A stretch of 64,000 nucleotides of DNA from assembly GCA_028023455.1 (NCBI GenBank), contig JAQFVV010000111.1, positions 3,271,443 through 3,335,442 on the forward strand, written 5' to 3'. Each line of letters starts with the position of its first letter. Within the stretch, counting starts at the first letter, position 1. The notes under the pieces are model-generated. The model did no database searches and had not been told where the DNA came from. It worked only from the letters and a program-made list of their open reading frames with translations. Position numbers and translations under genes: made by a program. Source of the DNA: Epiperipatus broadwayi (taxonomy: Eukaryota; Onychophora; Udeonychophora; Euonychophora; Peripatidae). Shown here one piece after another: positions 11,913 through 23,769 of the stretch.

Positions 11913-12348
11913 CCCAAACTGCCCAACACTATACTAGTAATAAATAAAATACAAAAACATAAATCAATACTAAATAAAATCCAAAATGTTTACCAAAATC
12001 CTTACATGACCATGGTTTCATCTACTACAAATAGATCTTCTCAAGTGAAAATCAAACTAAAGGAACAAACATACATATACAAACGAACAAACATTTCCAT
12101 AATTCATTTTATGTTAATATCAAAAGAAGTCTTCAATCTTATAAAGACATCTTTTGATATTAAGGGAAGGTGATGTTTGAAATTAATTATGGGAAGGTTT
12201 GTTTGTTTGTATATATATATGTTTGTTCCTTTAGTTTGATTTTTACTTGAGAAAGTCTATTTGTAGTAGATGAAACCATGATCGTGTAAGGATTTTGGTA
12301 AAAAATTTGGATTTCTAGTATTGTATTGTTTTATACTTTTGTATTTTA
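11911..12348. mobile_element. Fold-back element flanked by 12-bp direct repeat
   Basis: Arms at about 11945-12132 and 12150-12345 are inverted repeats of nearly 190 bp around a short centre at about 12140. AAATACAACTTT lies directly on both sides (near 11899-11910 and 12349-12360), like a target-site duplication. The left duplicate also forms the end of the adjacent SINE-A arm, so this element appears to have inserted at that SINE end. No coding potential; a MITE or fold-back transposon is the likely class. Confidence 0.55.
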
Positions 12349-12360
12349 AATACAACTTTG

Positions 12361-13092
12361 TATATATATAATCAATTCTTGACAATGACCACGTAATATG
12401 ATAAAAGTTTAGAGAAAACTGAAAAAATAGTTTACACAGAAGATTTGAAAAAAAAAGTGTGTGAATATATTTATCTTTTTAAATCCTGAAATCATTCTTT
12501 TCGTTAGCATTATTTTGCTGCATTTTCATTTATTTAACAATAAAAATTGTAAATAAAATAAAAATAGATTTATTAGTTTACAAAAATCTAAAGATATCAA
12601 TAATCCTCAGAAAAGTACTATAGATGAGTCAAAAAAAGTTCAGAAGGTTGCTGATTGGTTGATTCTTTAATCTTAGGCATATAAACAATTTTTGTAGTCA
12701 AACATTGCAGTACTCAATTTTTATTATAATCCAATAAATATAAGTGCAATTTTAAATTTTAGAATTAAATTTCATAGTTTTATAATGATTTTATATAGTT
12801 ATTTGTTTTTATTTAAAAAGGGAATTCATTCAACAAGAATTTTATTAATTTAAGCAAATATATTTGGAGCATAGACATCTCCAAATGCTGCATTCAAATA
12901 AGATGTGAAGATTCCCAATAGAAATGAGTGGTAAGCATAGTAATTAGATGTTGCTGCTATGAGACTTTACATGGGATTTATAAGCATTTGAAGATGGTTT
13001 TGGTCTGAATATTCTTTCAGTAGTGGATGTGGTTGGTTGCAGTATGATAGAGTTCAGATAAAAAATACACAGATAAAAAATATATTTATATA
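12361..13092. other. AT-rich stretch without a recognised gene
   Basis: No feature recognised; sequence shifts to the repeat unit at ATTGTACTGGACATC. Confidence 0.4.
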
Positions 13093-15445
13093 TATTGTAC
13101 TGGACATCACTTCCTTTTATAACACCAGAGGCACCACTCAGCTACTGTTGACCTAGAAAATTTGATTTATGGTGATCAAAAGGTTAATTATGATGAATAT
13201 AAATGCTGCAAGCTAGACCCAGGGAGAGCAAGAGATATTAAACATTGTTCAGACAATTGAGAGATAGGACACAGAAACAAACATTAGCCAAAAACAAATA
13301 TAATTATTAATAATGTTTAAATTTTATTAAAATCAAAAATATTAGTCAAACAAAAATATAATATTTTGACCTAAATTTCCTCAATTTTCTTTGTCTAAGT
13401 GAGGACAAGAGAATATTGGTATTAAACACTTCAGCAGATAGTTTTGTTTTCTCATCTAAGTTTAGAGAGCTTTCAAAGATCATTCTGCTATTGATTTATC
13501 TACTCTTCAATTTCTATTTTCCTTCATTTAGAGATTTTAGTAAAGTGATCTTGTATAGAAATCAATGAACAGCACAAAGCAAGATTTCCTTAACACTGTA
13601 AAAACTACGGAACCAAACAAGGATGTCATATGCTCTGAAAACCCTCATAAGAAATCATGTTACCATATGATCCTTAAGGTTAATACCATACAAGAAAAGG
13701 GAAAAGATTACAATTTTTACATAATCTGAAATATAGGAAAACAAAATCTTTATGGCTTAAAAAAAACAGAACTATAGAATCAATAAACTGCTAGCCAAAA
13801 AATCTATGGTCTGCAGGGAACACAGCCACATATTAAGTAAATTAATTTCAACAAAAATAGTGAACAGGTGAGATAAAAAGAAAACTACTAGTATCTGCCA
13901 AAGATTTTAACAACAATTACTAATAATAATAATAAAGAATAACAATGAGAAAATATTAATTCACAATACATTCTCCGATAAAGTGACAAAAATGAAATTT
14001 TGAATGGATTCTTTACAATTTATAGGTTTTAAAAAAATACATCTAATAAAAGAAATATTTCTAAATTACTAATATCAAAATTCTAACTATATGCTTTTCT
14101 GTTTAGTTATCCTCAAGGCTTCAATTTTTCAGTCTAATTGATTCCAGTGGTGTTACCATGGTTTTAGTTCTATCAAGAGTTTATTACTGTGATTTTGGAT
14201 CCCCATTTATCTGATCAGAAAGCATGAAAGCAATCTTCAGGATCAATTCTGGACTAGGTTTTCAGGATGTGTTCATGATGGCACAATTTTGAGCTCTGGG
14301 GTTCATCTTTAGATGGTCAACACTGCATACTTTCAGTATGGTCTTTCAGGGTGGGTATTTTCTGCATTTTGAATGAAGGTTGCTATTGTAGTATTAAGCA
14401 TATTCACTTCTTTTTTTCTTTTGAATGGTTTCTTTTAGAAGTTGTCAAACTGCAATCTTCCTTTGCAATTAACCCAAGAAAACAGCAATCCGTAATCAGA
14501 AAATATAAAATTATACATCTGATGTCAAAAATTAGTAAATAATAAAATATAAAAATTATCAGTTCACAACTAACAAAAATAACTGAAACACAGGCTTATT
14601 ATATACCTGTGTCGACATATATAATATATAGGATATATGAGTACAGACTTTCACACGACCCACCACTCTCCACTCTATCTAATAACACGGATACATGCAA
14701 ACACATATATGCTGAAAAGATACATAATCACCAATATACGTATTTCATGCTAAACCAGCAATCATCAGTTGGTCCAGATTATCATCTCCACACATATATA
14801 CTATAAGTGCTCAGATATATATTAAGATGGACAATCTTCATACTTTAATGGATAGGCTTTAATCCACTCCACACTCCAACTCTTCAACCATCCATCCAAT
14901 TGAAAATCTGACAATGGAATATAATTTCTAGTTTTCATCAGCAGCTTGCAATTAGGGAATATAAAAGTTTTTATATGCTCTTCTCAATCAAAAACACAGA
15001 GCTATTATATGCAATTGTTATCTTCTGCCAGATCTTAAAATCTAACCAGGCGTAGTCTGTATCTCCTTCCAGATCTTAATTCAACCAGAGTTAATCTCTT
15101 ATCTTTCTTTAGATCTTAATTTAAAAGTTTTAACCAGGGTTCTTTTTTCTTTATCCAATTTTAATAAATTAGAAAATGAGTTTCTGCTTTTAAAGGAGAT
15201 TAAAACAAACAAAACAACAGCAACAACAAAAATTTATCTCAATCAAAATTTTTTTAAATTAAAATATTTTTTATGATTTCCATGTATAATTGACTAAGTG
15301 TGTTATGGCATGAATTCTTAATATAAAAAAATACCAAAACATAAAATTTTAAATACAATTTTTTCTTTTCTTTTAAAATCTCTATAACTATGCATTTTAG
15401 TTTTTATTTTATGATGGTTGCTTTCGAAGTGGATAATGTATCCCA
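13093..15445. repeat. Long direct repeat, copy 1
   Basis: Begins TTGTACTGGACATCAC and ends near GAAGTGGATAATGTAT. It is matched in the same order and orientation by 16957-19084, with many point differences and small gaps. Copy 1 contains an extra block at about 14581-14920 that is SINE-B. The minus strand near 14340-14170 reads like broken coding sequence (for example KIPTLKDHTE), but stops interrupt it and no domain is recognised. The pair could be an old 3.86-kb tandem duplication or the two long terminal repeats of a non-autonomous retroelement. Confidence 0.75.
14581..14920 (-). mobile_element. SINE-B full-length insertion
   Basis: This block is absent from the otherwise parallel second direct repeat (near 18565), so its edges are visible by comparison. 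On the minus strand it starts near GGATGGTTGAAGAGTTGGAG and passes a tRNA-like segment (AGATAGAGTGGAGAGTGGTG, then AGTCTGTACTCATATATCC at the B-box position). It ends with the hairpin ACACAGG...CCTGTGT and TTTCAGTTA. The B box is better kept in the copy at 34205 (GAGTTCAAATCCCC). Confidence 0.7.
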
Positions 15446-15579
15446 TTCAACTGCCCCATCATGCCATAAATTTTTTTTTCTTTATATATATTTAAAAAAA
15501 AATCCCCCCTTTTTGTATTGGAACTTTCCTACAGAAACACTGCTAAAAATTTATTCTATTCCCTGTCTAGTGAAATCAA

Positions 15580-16560
15580 GATTATTTTTGATTTCCACAC
15601 CCTACAACTACCAAACTCTCTCTTAGCTTTTTCTTGAGAATTTTTCCTATTTGTGGTTGGATATCATCTACTTTAATCTTGTTGCCATCTTCTACAGAAT
15701 CTTCCATTTCCCAAGAATTAATAGTTTTAAATATTTCTTTCATGGAATAATTATGAGTATTTCTTTTAGAACATGAAGCAGCATCTCCCATCATTTCTAC
15801 AACATATACCTGTAGTCTCTTTTTTAAAAAAAACTCCACATTTCTTCATAGTGTTTCACTTTATTATTGATAACATCAACAATAGTAAATGAAAAGAATC
15901 TCTATTCTATAGTCTTTCTGAATGTTTTAAATAAGCTTGATCTGTAAATAGCTCCATTTCTGCTTCAAATTCATATTCTATAATATTTTTCCTGATCCTT
16001 TTCTTTGTTTCAAATTCATGTTCAAAAGAAACAGCTATTTTAATCAACTTATCTTTAGTTTTTTGTGGAGACTACTTTACATTATTTTCTGTTTTTAATT
16101 TATTTCTATTTTCTCCTATCTCTTTATATGCATGTTCTAACTTCCTTACTACACTATCTATGTGTATCTGATCCCTGCACATCTTTTATCTTTATTTCCA
16201 CATCTGTCCTAATGATATCTTGTTTTGACCCATCTGTAACTTCTCTCACATCTTTTACCATCTTAAGTTTTTTCTCTACTTCCTGAATTTCATCAATCAC
16301 ATCTTTTCTGTGGTTTCTACGGTCTCCTGATATCACTCCACTCTTTCTATTGTTTCTTGCCTCATTTCTTTCATTTCAGCTTTTAATTCTTCCCACATCA
16401 TCTGTGGACCTTGTTTGATTTCCAGTAACTCTTGTCACATGTCTTACATTATATCCTGCTGATTTTGTTTTATTATCCCCATCATTTTCTTCATTATCAC
16501 CTGAATCTCAGTTACTTTTTTTCTTTTTGACTACTTGTGGATTTTTGAAAGAAATAGGGT
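15580..16560 (-). pseudogene. Coiled-coil ORF1-like retroelement remnant
   Basis: Minus-strand translation gives long charged heptad-like stretches, for example IKQGPQMMWEELKAEMKEM and IDEIQEVEKKLKMVKDVRE, separated by several in-frame stops and frame changes. Further on, a frame at 15839-15582 includes KKRLQVYVVEMMGDAASCSK. Lys/Glu-rich coiled coil without enzymatic motifs is typical of ORF1 proteins of L1-like LINEs or gag-like proteins. The exact family is not recognisable. It lies between the two long direct repeats, so it may be their internal region. It is decayed and surely non-functional. Confidence 0.45.
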
Positions 16561-16956
16561 TTTGCTTCATTGAGTAATTCACTGAATTCCATTTTCAAAA
16601 ATGAAATCAAGCTTCAATATTTATATATTTTTCACTCTTTATTTTCAGTTTTACAATTTTTTTATTTAAAAAAAAAACTACTTAACATTTATTTGTTGCT
16701 CTTTCTCTCTTATGTTCAGAAGTTTTTTAGAAATCCCCCCCCCCCAATATTATTTAATTATTTATTTATTGATTCATTTTGAAAAGACAAAGCCCTACTC
16801 CAAATAATTCCATTAATACCCCTACTGGTATAAAATGATCCAAACACTAAATTTTGCCTCTCTCCCCTGAAATATTCATCAATTGACTGAACAAAATCTC
16901 ACATGGGATTTCAAACTCAAAGTCCTACATTAGCAGTGCTAAAATCTTTCTATCTA
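16561..16956. other. Non-coding segment with possible worn SINE
   Basis: Near 16905-16950 the minus strand reads TTAGCACTGCTAATGTAGG then GAGTTTGAAATCCCATG, which resembles A and B boxes about 20 bp apart in a tRNA-like layout. A poly-C run of about ten lies at 16736-16745. Only weakly supported. Confidence 0.25.
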
Positions 16957-17741
16957 TTGTACTGGACATCACTTCATTTTATAAAACTGAGGGTGCCACT
17001 AGGCCACTGTCAACTTAGAAAATTTGATTTATGGTGGGTGGGTAGAAAGTTAATAATGATAAATTTAAATGCTGCTAGCTAGACTAGAGAAAGGAAGACA
17101 TCTTAAACAATATTCAGACAATTGAGGGACAGGGCACAGAAACAAACCATTTAAAAACAAATATAATTATTAATAATTTTTAAGTTTTATTAAATTCAAA
17201 AATATTAGTCAAACAAAAGTATAAAAGTTTGATTTAAATTCCCCAACTTCTTCATCTGAAAGTGCATGAGAGTATTGGCATTTAACACTTTGGCAGGTAA
17301 TTTTGTTTTCTCACCTAAGTTTAGAGGGCTTTGAAACATCTTTCTGCTATTGATTTATCTATTCTTTAATTTCTGTTTTTTTATTTAGATATGTACAGAA
17401 GTCAATGAATAGTGCAGAATGGGCTTTCCTTAACCATATAAAAACCATGGTACAAAACAAGGATGTCATATGCTCGAAAATACTCATAAGAAATCACAAT
17501 ACCAGATGATTCTTAGGGTTAATGCCATACAAGAAAAGGAAAAAAGATTATGATTTTTAAATATAGGAAAACAAAATCTCTTTTGCTTAAGAAAAACAGA
17601 ACTATATAATAGATAAACTGTTAGACAAAAGATCTATGGTCTCCAGGAAACACAAATACACATTAACTAAATTAATTTCAATGAATATAGGAAACAAGTG
17701 AGATAAAAAGAAACTAATAATATCTGCCACAGCTTTAAACA

Positions 17742-17779
<38 letters not shown>

Positions 17780-17796
17780 TGATGATGATGATGATG

Positions 17797-17873
<77 letters not shown>

Positions 17874-19084
17874 TAGAAAATATTAACTCACAATACACCC
17901 TCCAACAATGTAACAAAAATGAAAATCTTGAATGGATTCTTTACAATTTATAGATATTTTAAAAAAAACATCTAATAAAAGAAATATTTTAAAATTACTA
18001 ATCTTAAACTTCCTAACATATGTTCGTATTCTTTTCTTCGACTATAAAGTTTAGAGATTTAAGCCCTGGTTAAAATATAAAATGTTCAGTTACCTTCAGG
18101 GCTTCAATTTTTCAGTCTAATTGATTCCACTAGTGTGTGTAAAATTTTAGTTCTATGAAAAATATCCTACTTTGGTTTTTGATCTCCATTTATCTGGTTG
18201 GGAAGCACAAAGGAAATCTTCAGTATCAGTACTGGACTAGGTGTTTAGGACATCTTTATGACAGTACAATTTCAAACTCCGGGGTTCATCATTAGATGAC
18301 TTAGCACATGTATATTTTTAATAGGGTCTTTTAAAGTGGGTATTTTCTGTATTTTGAATGAAGGCCACTAATTCCAGTATTAAACATATTCACTTTTTTT
18401 TCTTTGGAATGGGTTTTTTAGCAGTTGTCAAAATGCAATCTTCCTTTGCAAATAACTCAAGAAAATAGCAATCTGTAATCAGCAAATATAAAATTATATA
18501 TCTGCTGTCAAAAATTAGCAAATAATAAAATATAAAAATCAGCAATCCATAACTAGCAAAAATATAATTTTTATTTCATATCAATAGTCTGCAATTAGTG
18601 AATATAAAAGTTTTTATATGTTCTTTTCAATCAAAAACACAGAGCTTTTATATGCAATTGTTATCTCCCACCAGATCTTAAAATCTAACCTGCCCTAGTC
18701 TTTATCTTCCACCAGATCTTAATTAAAATTTTAACCAGGGCCAATCTCTTATCTTTCCTTAAATCTTAATTAAAAAGTTTTAATGAGAGCTCTTTTTTAT
18801 ATCCAATTTTAATGAATTAGAAAATGAGTTTCTGCTTTTTAGAACAGATTAAAACAAACAAAACAAAACAAAAAAATTTATCTCAATCAAAACTCTTTTA
18901 AATTAAAATATTTTTATGATTTCCATGTATAATCAAGTAAGTGTTATGGCACATACTCTTAATAAAAAAAATACAAATTTTTTAAATACAATTTTCTCTT
19001 TTCTTTTAAAATCTCTATAACTATGCATTTAGTTTTGATTTCACTATGGTTGCTTTTGAAGTGGATAAAGTATACAGTTCATTA
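16957..19084. repeat. Long direct repeat, copy 2, cut by gap
   Basis: Parallels copy 1 from TTGTACTGGACATCAC to GAAGTGGATAAAGTAT, 3.86 kb downstream. It lacks the SINE-B insertion but has a large (TAA)n expansion at 17743-17873, where copy 1 has only a short TAA run (13917-13935). The copy ends at or beside the assembly gap, so its true end is unknown. Confidence 0.75.
17743..17873. repeat. (TAA)n microsatellite with internal (GAT)n block
   Basis: About 130 bp of TAA triplets interrupted by six GAT/TGA triplets near 17778-17797. Confidence 0.9.
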
Positions 19085-19584
19085 NNNNNNNNNNNNNNNN
19101 NNNNNNNNNNNNNNNNNNNNNNNNNNNNNNNNNNNNNNNNNNNNNNNNNNNNNNNNNNNNNNNNNNNNNNNNNNNNNNNNNNNNNNNNNNNNNNNNNNNN
19201 NNNNNNNNNNNNNNNNNNNNNNNNNNNNNNNNNNNNNNNNNNNNNNNNNNNNNNNNNNNNNNNNNNNNNNNNNNNNNNNNNNNNNNNNNNNNNNNNNNNN
19301 NNNNNNNNNNNNNNNNNNNNNNNNNNNNNNNNNNNNNNNNNNNNNNNNNNNNNNNNNNNNNNNNNNNNNNNNNNNNNNNNNNNNNNNNNNNNNNNNNNNN
19401 NNNNNNNNNNNNNNNNNNNNNNNNNNNNNNNNNNNNNNNNNNNNNNNNNNNNNNNNNNNNNNNNNNNNNNNNNNNNNNNNNNNNNNNNNNNNNNNNNNNN
19501 NNNNNNNNNNNNNNNNNNNNNNNNNNNNNNNNNNNNNNNNNNNNNNNNNNNNNNNNNNNNNNNNNNNNNNNNNNNNNNNNNNNN
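19085..19584. other. Assembly gap, exactly 500 N
   Basis: Unsequenced. The round length suggests a placeholder of unknown true size. The flanks both read AGTTCATTA (left CAGTTCATTA, right CCAGTTCATTA), followed on the right by a (TA)n run. The two sides may therefore overlap or be a collapsed repeat. Any reading frame across it is meaningless. Confidence 0.98.
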
Positions 19585-19591
19585 CCAGTTC

Positions 19592-19593
<2 letters not shown>

Positions 19594-19675
<82 letters not shown>
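19594..19675. repeat. (TA)n microsatellite
   Basis: About 80 bp of uninterrupted TA directly after the gap; probably the cause of the assembly break. Confidence 0.95.
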
Positions 19676-19678
<3 letters not shown>

Positions 19679-20887
19679 CAATATGTCCTTAATCTTGCTG
19701 TATATAATGCTACTGAATCCACTATTATAGAAGCACATTTTTCATATAAAATGAAGAAACACTACAAGATTCCTAAAAGTGCATTATGATGAACTTAATC
19801 ATCAGATTCATAGAAGAGATAGATCTTATTTATGTTATAAGGTCCATTTCAGAGTCATTCTAAAGAAGTGCTATCTCAATTGTTTCCATTGGAATGATAT
19901 TCCAAAGAATAAAATTCATTAGAGAGCTACCATTAAACATAGTATTGAAGTTTTTCAGCAAAAAAAGTTTTGTGCTGTAGAAACTAAAAGACAGCATGTA
20001 AAATATGAACGTAATGAGAAAAATGGGCAAGCATGTTTTATATAAACTTATTAGGGATCCCCGAATTGGTTTATATAATCATCATAACATTCATTTAAAA
20101 AGTAATTTCTTTTTTCTCCCTCCATTGCCTTTCTTTTCTTTTATTGGAGTTGAAATGGAATGGCTATGCTCATTTTTGAGTGGCAGCTAATTATTATTAA
20201 GACTAAAGCAATTAACTTTAATACCATAATAATATTTGAAAAAAAAATATGATTTTAATAAAAAATAAGTATCATTGAAAAAGAAACTAATAATGTATTT
20301 AAATATAATAATCATTTCTGTTTTATTCTTAAAAAAGTTCAAAACGATTAGGTTTTTATACATATATTTTTAAAATCAATTTTGAATGATCTTTATGCTT
20401 TAACAAAAGAAATTGATGACAACTGTAAACAATTATTGATTTTCATTTCCACGAACCAATATTTTATATATATCTTGTAATGCTAAAAGTTAACTTTTAT
20501 TGGATTTGCAAATATTAAAAAGCGATCCATTTCAAAGTGATATAATAATTTTAAATGCTGCATTATTTATTTTGCTGAACAGAATCGGCAAAACATTATA
20601 GCATTTTTACTGTATTCAATTGCAAGTATTAGAAACAAATTTCAAATATATATATAATAATAAAAAAAAATCATTAGAATATTGTAGATTACTGTGATGA
20701 TATTTTGATTTTGCAGAATTAACCTTTAATTATTCCAGATAATTTTTTTATTTCTTTTACATTAGAATAAATAATATGTTAATAAGTACAATTTATTTTA
20801 TATTTATGCTGAAGTCTTTCTTTAATTAAAAGAATATTAGCTACAATACCAACAATTGCATAGTCAGTATTGAAGCTGAAAATATAG
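19676..20887. other. AT-rich stretch without a recognised gene
   Basis: The first 500 bp are slightly less AT-rich, with short frames of mildly protein-like composition (for example plus 20005-20190), but no motif is recognised. Confidence 0.4.
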
Positions 20888-20985
20888 TACATATTTCTGC
20901 TTCACCTAGTGCCAATGTCAGAAGCACTAGTCTGGGTTTGAACCCAATCTTTATTAACTGACACCCATCTCATAATAGGTGGTAG
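20888..20985 (-). mobile_element. SINE-C copy a
   Basis: Shares an ordered block with 47480-47580: TACATATTTYTGCTTCAC, then on the minus strand a B-box-like GGGTTCAAACCCAG, then TAACTGACACC-like sequence. The B box within a repeated unit supports a worn tRNA-derived SINE on the minus strand. Confidence 0.5.
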
Positions 20986-21454
20986 TATATTTTAAACAAT
21001 ATTATAATCTTTCATATTTCATGAATCTTATTTTATAATTAAAACTAACCTTTTTATATTAGTTTATTTATTTTATATTTGTAAAAATGTATATTGTGTT
21101 TATTTTATTAAATTGAATTGAATCCTAGATATCTATAAAATGTTACAAATATTTCAAATTCTTTGTTAAAGTTCGTTTTTCTTTAATTAATCAGTTGGTA
21201 ACATTTTATACTTATCTTTTAATCAATGTACATTAGAGAGTCAATTATTTCAACAATGTAATATTGTAAGAAATGTTTTGTAAATTTCTGCTTAAGTTTA
21301 TGTCAAATATAAGTTTGAAAGTCATTGTACCAAATTCCTAAAATTTTTCTGAATAAAATCTACATTTTTGTCAATCTAAACCTTAATTAAATAGATTTTG
21401 TTAGTACAATGACTGATAAACTTAATATGCTTGTTGTTGTTTTTTTTAAATTAG

Positions 21455-21567
21455 CAAATCAACCCTTGGGGCATATTAATGCAAAATTAGATTTCCCTCC
21501 AAAGCAGGCACCAACCTCAGAGGACCACTTAGAGCAATTTCAATTGGCAGTTGTCACTGTAGATTGA
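21455..21567 (+). CDS. Candidate terminal coding exon of an unrecognised gene
   Basis: A T-rich tract and AAATTAG immediately precede 21455, a plausible splice acceptor. From 21457 one frame stays open for 36 codons to TGA at 21565-21567. It reads NQPLGHINAKLDFPPKQAPT and then SEDHLEQFQLAVVTVD. The balanced residue mix, and codons far less AT-driven than the surroundings, look like real protein, and the sequence stays GC-richer to about 21830, as a 3' UTR might. I do not recognise the protein, no upstream exon was found in the window, and no poly(A) signal close by is convincing. The same frame also opens at an ATG at 21427. It could instead be retroelement coding debris. Confidence 0.35.
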
Positions 21568-21830
21568 ATCCTGTAGATAAGACCAGAACACATAAATAGT
21601 GGAAAATTATTGAAGGAGATATTGATTGAGTTTTATCTAAAGAGAGTAGTTTAAATTTACAGTACATCATGATTAAAGAAATGACAGGGTAAAAAGATCG
21701 GCATTGCTTCCTGAAGCTCTGTTTCCATCAGCCCATCAATGCCTTTCCAGTGCTTTCAAAATCTAGCCAGAGACTGTCTGTGTCAAGGAAGCCTGCAAAT
21801 GATCTGACTGTATAAATGCCTGTTTCAAGC
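21568..21830 (+). other. GC-richer block after candidate exon
   Basis: Moderate GC continues (for example 21700-21800), unlike the flanks. It is consistent with a 3' UTR of the candidate exon or with an older repeat. No open frame of note. Confidence 0.3.
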
Positions 21831-22804
21831 CATGGGATGCCTACTGATCGATTCTGAGGTAACATCCAATTCACCGCAAGCCATTGATTCTATTTTACTT
21901 GTTTTCCAAATCAATATTAATTTATATTTTATATATCTGTGTAATGTTTATATGGCTTGGTTTAAAATGCGTCTTTTAATTTTTCTCTTAAATTTAAAAT
22001 ATCAATTCTTCTAAAAATCGCACATTATTTTGATGCGGCAAATTAAATTAATTTTTGTTGGTTTATTTAGAATATTTGACTTACTGAAATTGCCAAGTAC
22101 AAAACTCAGGGAGTAACTAACTTTAAATCCTCTCCCTCTTATTTTTTTTACTTAAAAATCATTACAGGAGACTTATTTCCCTTAAATTAATTAATAGAAA
22201 AGCTCATTTAATTTTGTACCTTTTATATTATAAATTTATTTTAAATTTATTTATTATTGAAATTATTTTAAAAATCTTATTATTACCTCCAACTTAAAAT
22301 TGCCCTCATAATTAAATCGATTAGCTAAACCTATTACAATTTCTGTAAAATGTATGTCTTGAAAGAAAATCTTTGAAAGCACATTTATTATAGAATTTTA
22401 TAGTATATATGTCATACATATATTTTTATTTGTCAGAAAAATATTAAAATTATGATTTACAATTTATTATGAAATATGTTTAAACTTCACCATAAGTGAG
22501 TTTGATATCCAATGCCCCATCTATGTTAATTAAAGACAGTCCTATTTTGTAATCTTCCATGATGAGTTATTTGAAATATTTGTAAAGTGTGGAAAGCAAT
22601 TTATATTTTAATTTTAATTCTTGCCTTTCTTTTTATAATATAATTTATGATTCATTCATTAATGACCTAAGTTTCTGGGACTTTCTTGCATGTCAGGGAG
22701 CTGATTATTTTAATCAGGATTTAAGTTATTATTTTCGTTAGTGATACACTATCTATATACATCTAAGGTATTGTGTATTTATAGTTACAACCATTTCTTT
22801 ATTA

Positions 22805-23080
22805 TTGCTATTCTTGCTTTGCTACAAACCTCTCGGGACCTTTGGAAGTACATATGACCAGTCCAAGCTTTCACACTCCCTCAAAGTAGACGTAGTTCAT
22901 ATCAAGGTATTCTTCCATTTTCAGGCATTGCCATTAAGATGTGTTTGGGAATTCCAGCACATCACATTTATTATTATTATTCAGATACATGTTTTGGCTG
23001 GAGGGCCAGCATTTCTCATCATCCACCTGTATAAACCAGGGATTTCTTTTAAGCAAAGCCACCCAGAGGTTCATAACTGA
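22805..23080 (+). CDS. Unassigned 91-codon frame, doubtful
   Basis: The second half (22983-23080) is preceded by a T-rich stretch ending TATTATTCAG, a possible splice acceptor. It reads IHVLAGGPAFLIIHLYKPG... to a TGA at 23078-23080, with balanced codons. The first half is less convincing. No domain is recognised. It may be a terminal exon, a repeat remnant, or chance. It lies 1.2 kb downstream of the other candidate exon, on the same strand. Confidence 0.2.
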   Translation: MLFLLCYKPLGTFGSTYDQSKLSHSLKVDVVHIKVFFHFQALPLRCVWEFQHITFIIIIQIHVLAGGPAFLIIHLYKPGISFKQSHPEVHN

Positions 23081-23769
23081 CCTCATTTATTTTGTTGTAA
23101 TCTATAATAGCATCCTGCCTTCTTCATCATTTTATATCTTTATTTAGCAAACCTGAAATGCTCTCTGCCATAATGGCATATCTTTCACAAACAAATTTTG
23201 TGATTAATTAAATCTGACTGTATAATTGTCAATTATTTATTTAAGAACGATTTTGCTTCCCACACTCATTATATACAAATGATTTTAAATGTAATAGTGT
23301 TTTAAATGCCCATCTTTCATGTCTTGTATATATATATAAAACAGATTTATTTGTAATATTTTGAAGAGGGCTAATAATATTTTATTGCTGATTGGTTTTT
23401 GGCGACCAATTAACAAACTTTTACATTGTTTGTCAAAGCCGCATCAAAACAAATTAATGAAAATAACAAAGTTGTATAAACAAAGACTTAACTTATTTTG
23501 TACTAAATTGCTTAATAAATTCCTATAATATTGTTATTTTAAATAAGCTTAGTTTGTCATCACTCCCAATCTCTAAGGTTAATTACTCTATTTATTTAAA
23601 TATTTCTTTGATTTAAATTCATTTCTTTGTAATGTTGCCATAAAGAATTATCGTTATTACAGTTCAAACCATTAGTAATCAATCAAATCATATCTGTACC
23701 ATTCTGCAATCATCAGAATCCATTAAATCATTGATTTTTCATATAAACCCTTTATTATATTGAGTCTCT

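Noticed and set aside
15390-15626. 78-codon plus-strand frame
   Set aside because: Opposite strand to the coiled-coil remnant and spanning the end of the direct repeat; no motif.
19021-19789. Open frames of about 190-250 codons across the gap, with Tyr-Ile repeats
   Set aside because: They consist of N placeholders and a (TA)n microsatellite.
22805-22980. First half of the 91-codon frame as coding
   Set aside because: No start context, and composition does not support it; only the second half is weakly exon-like.
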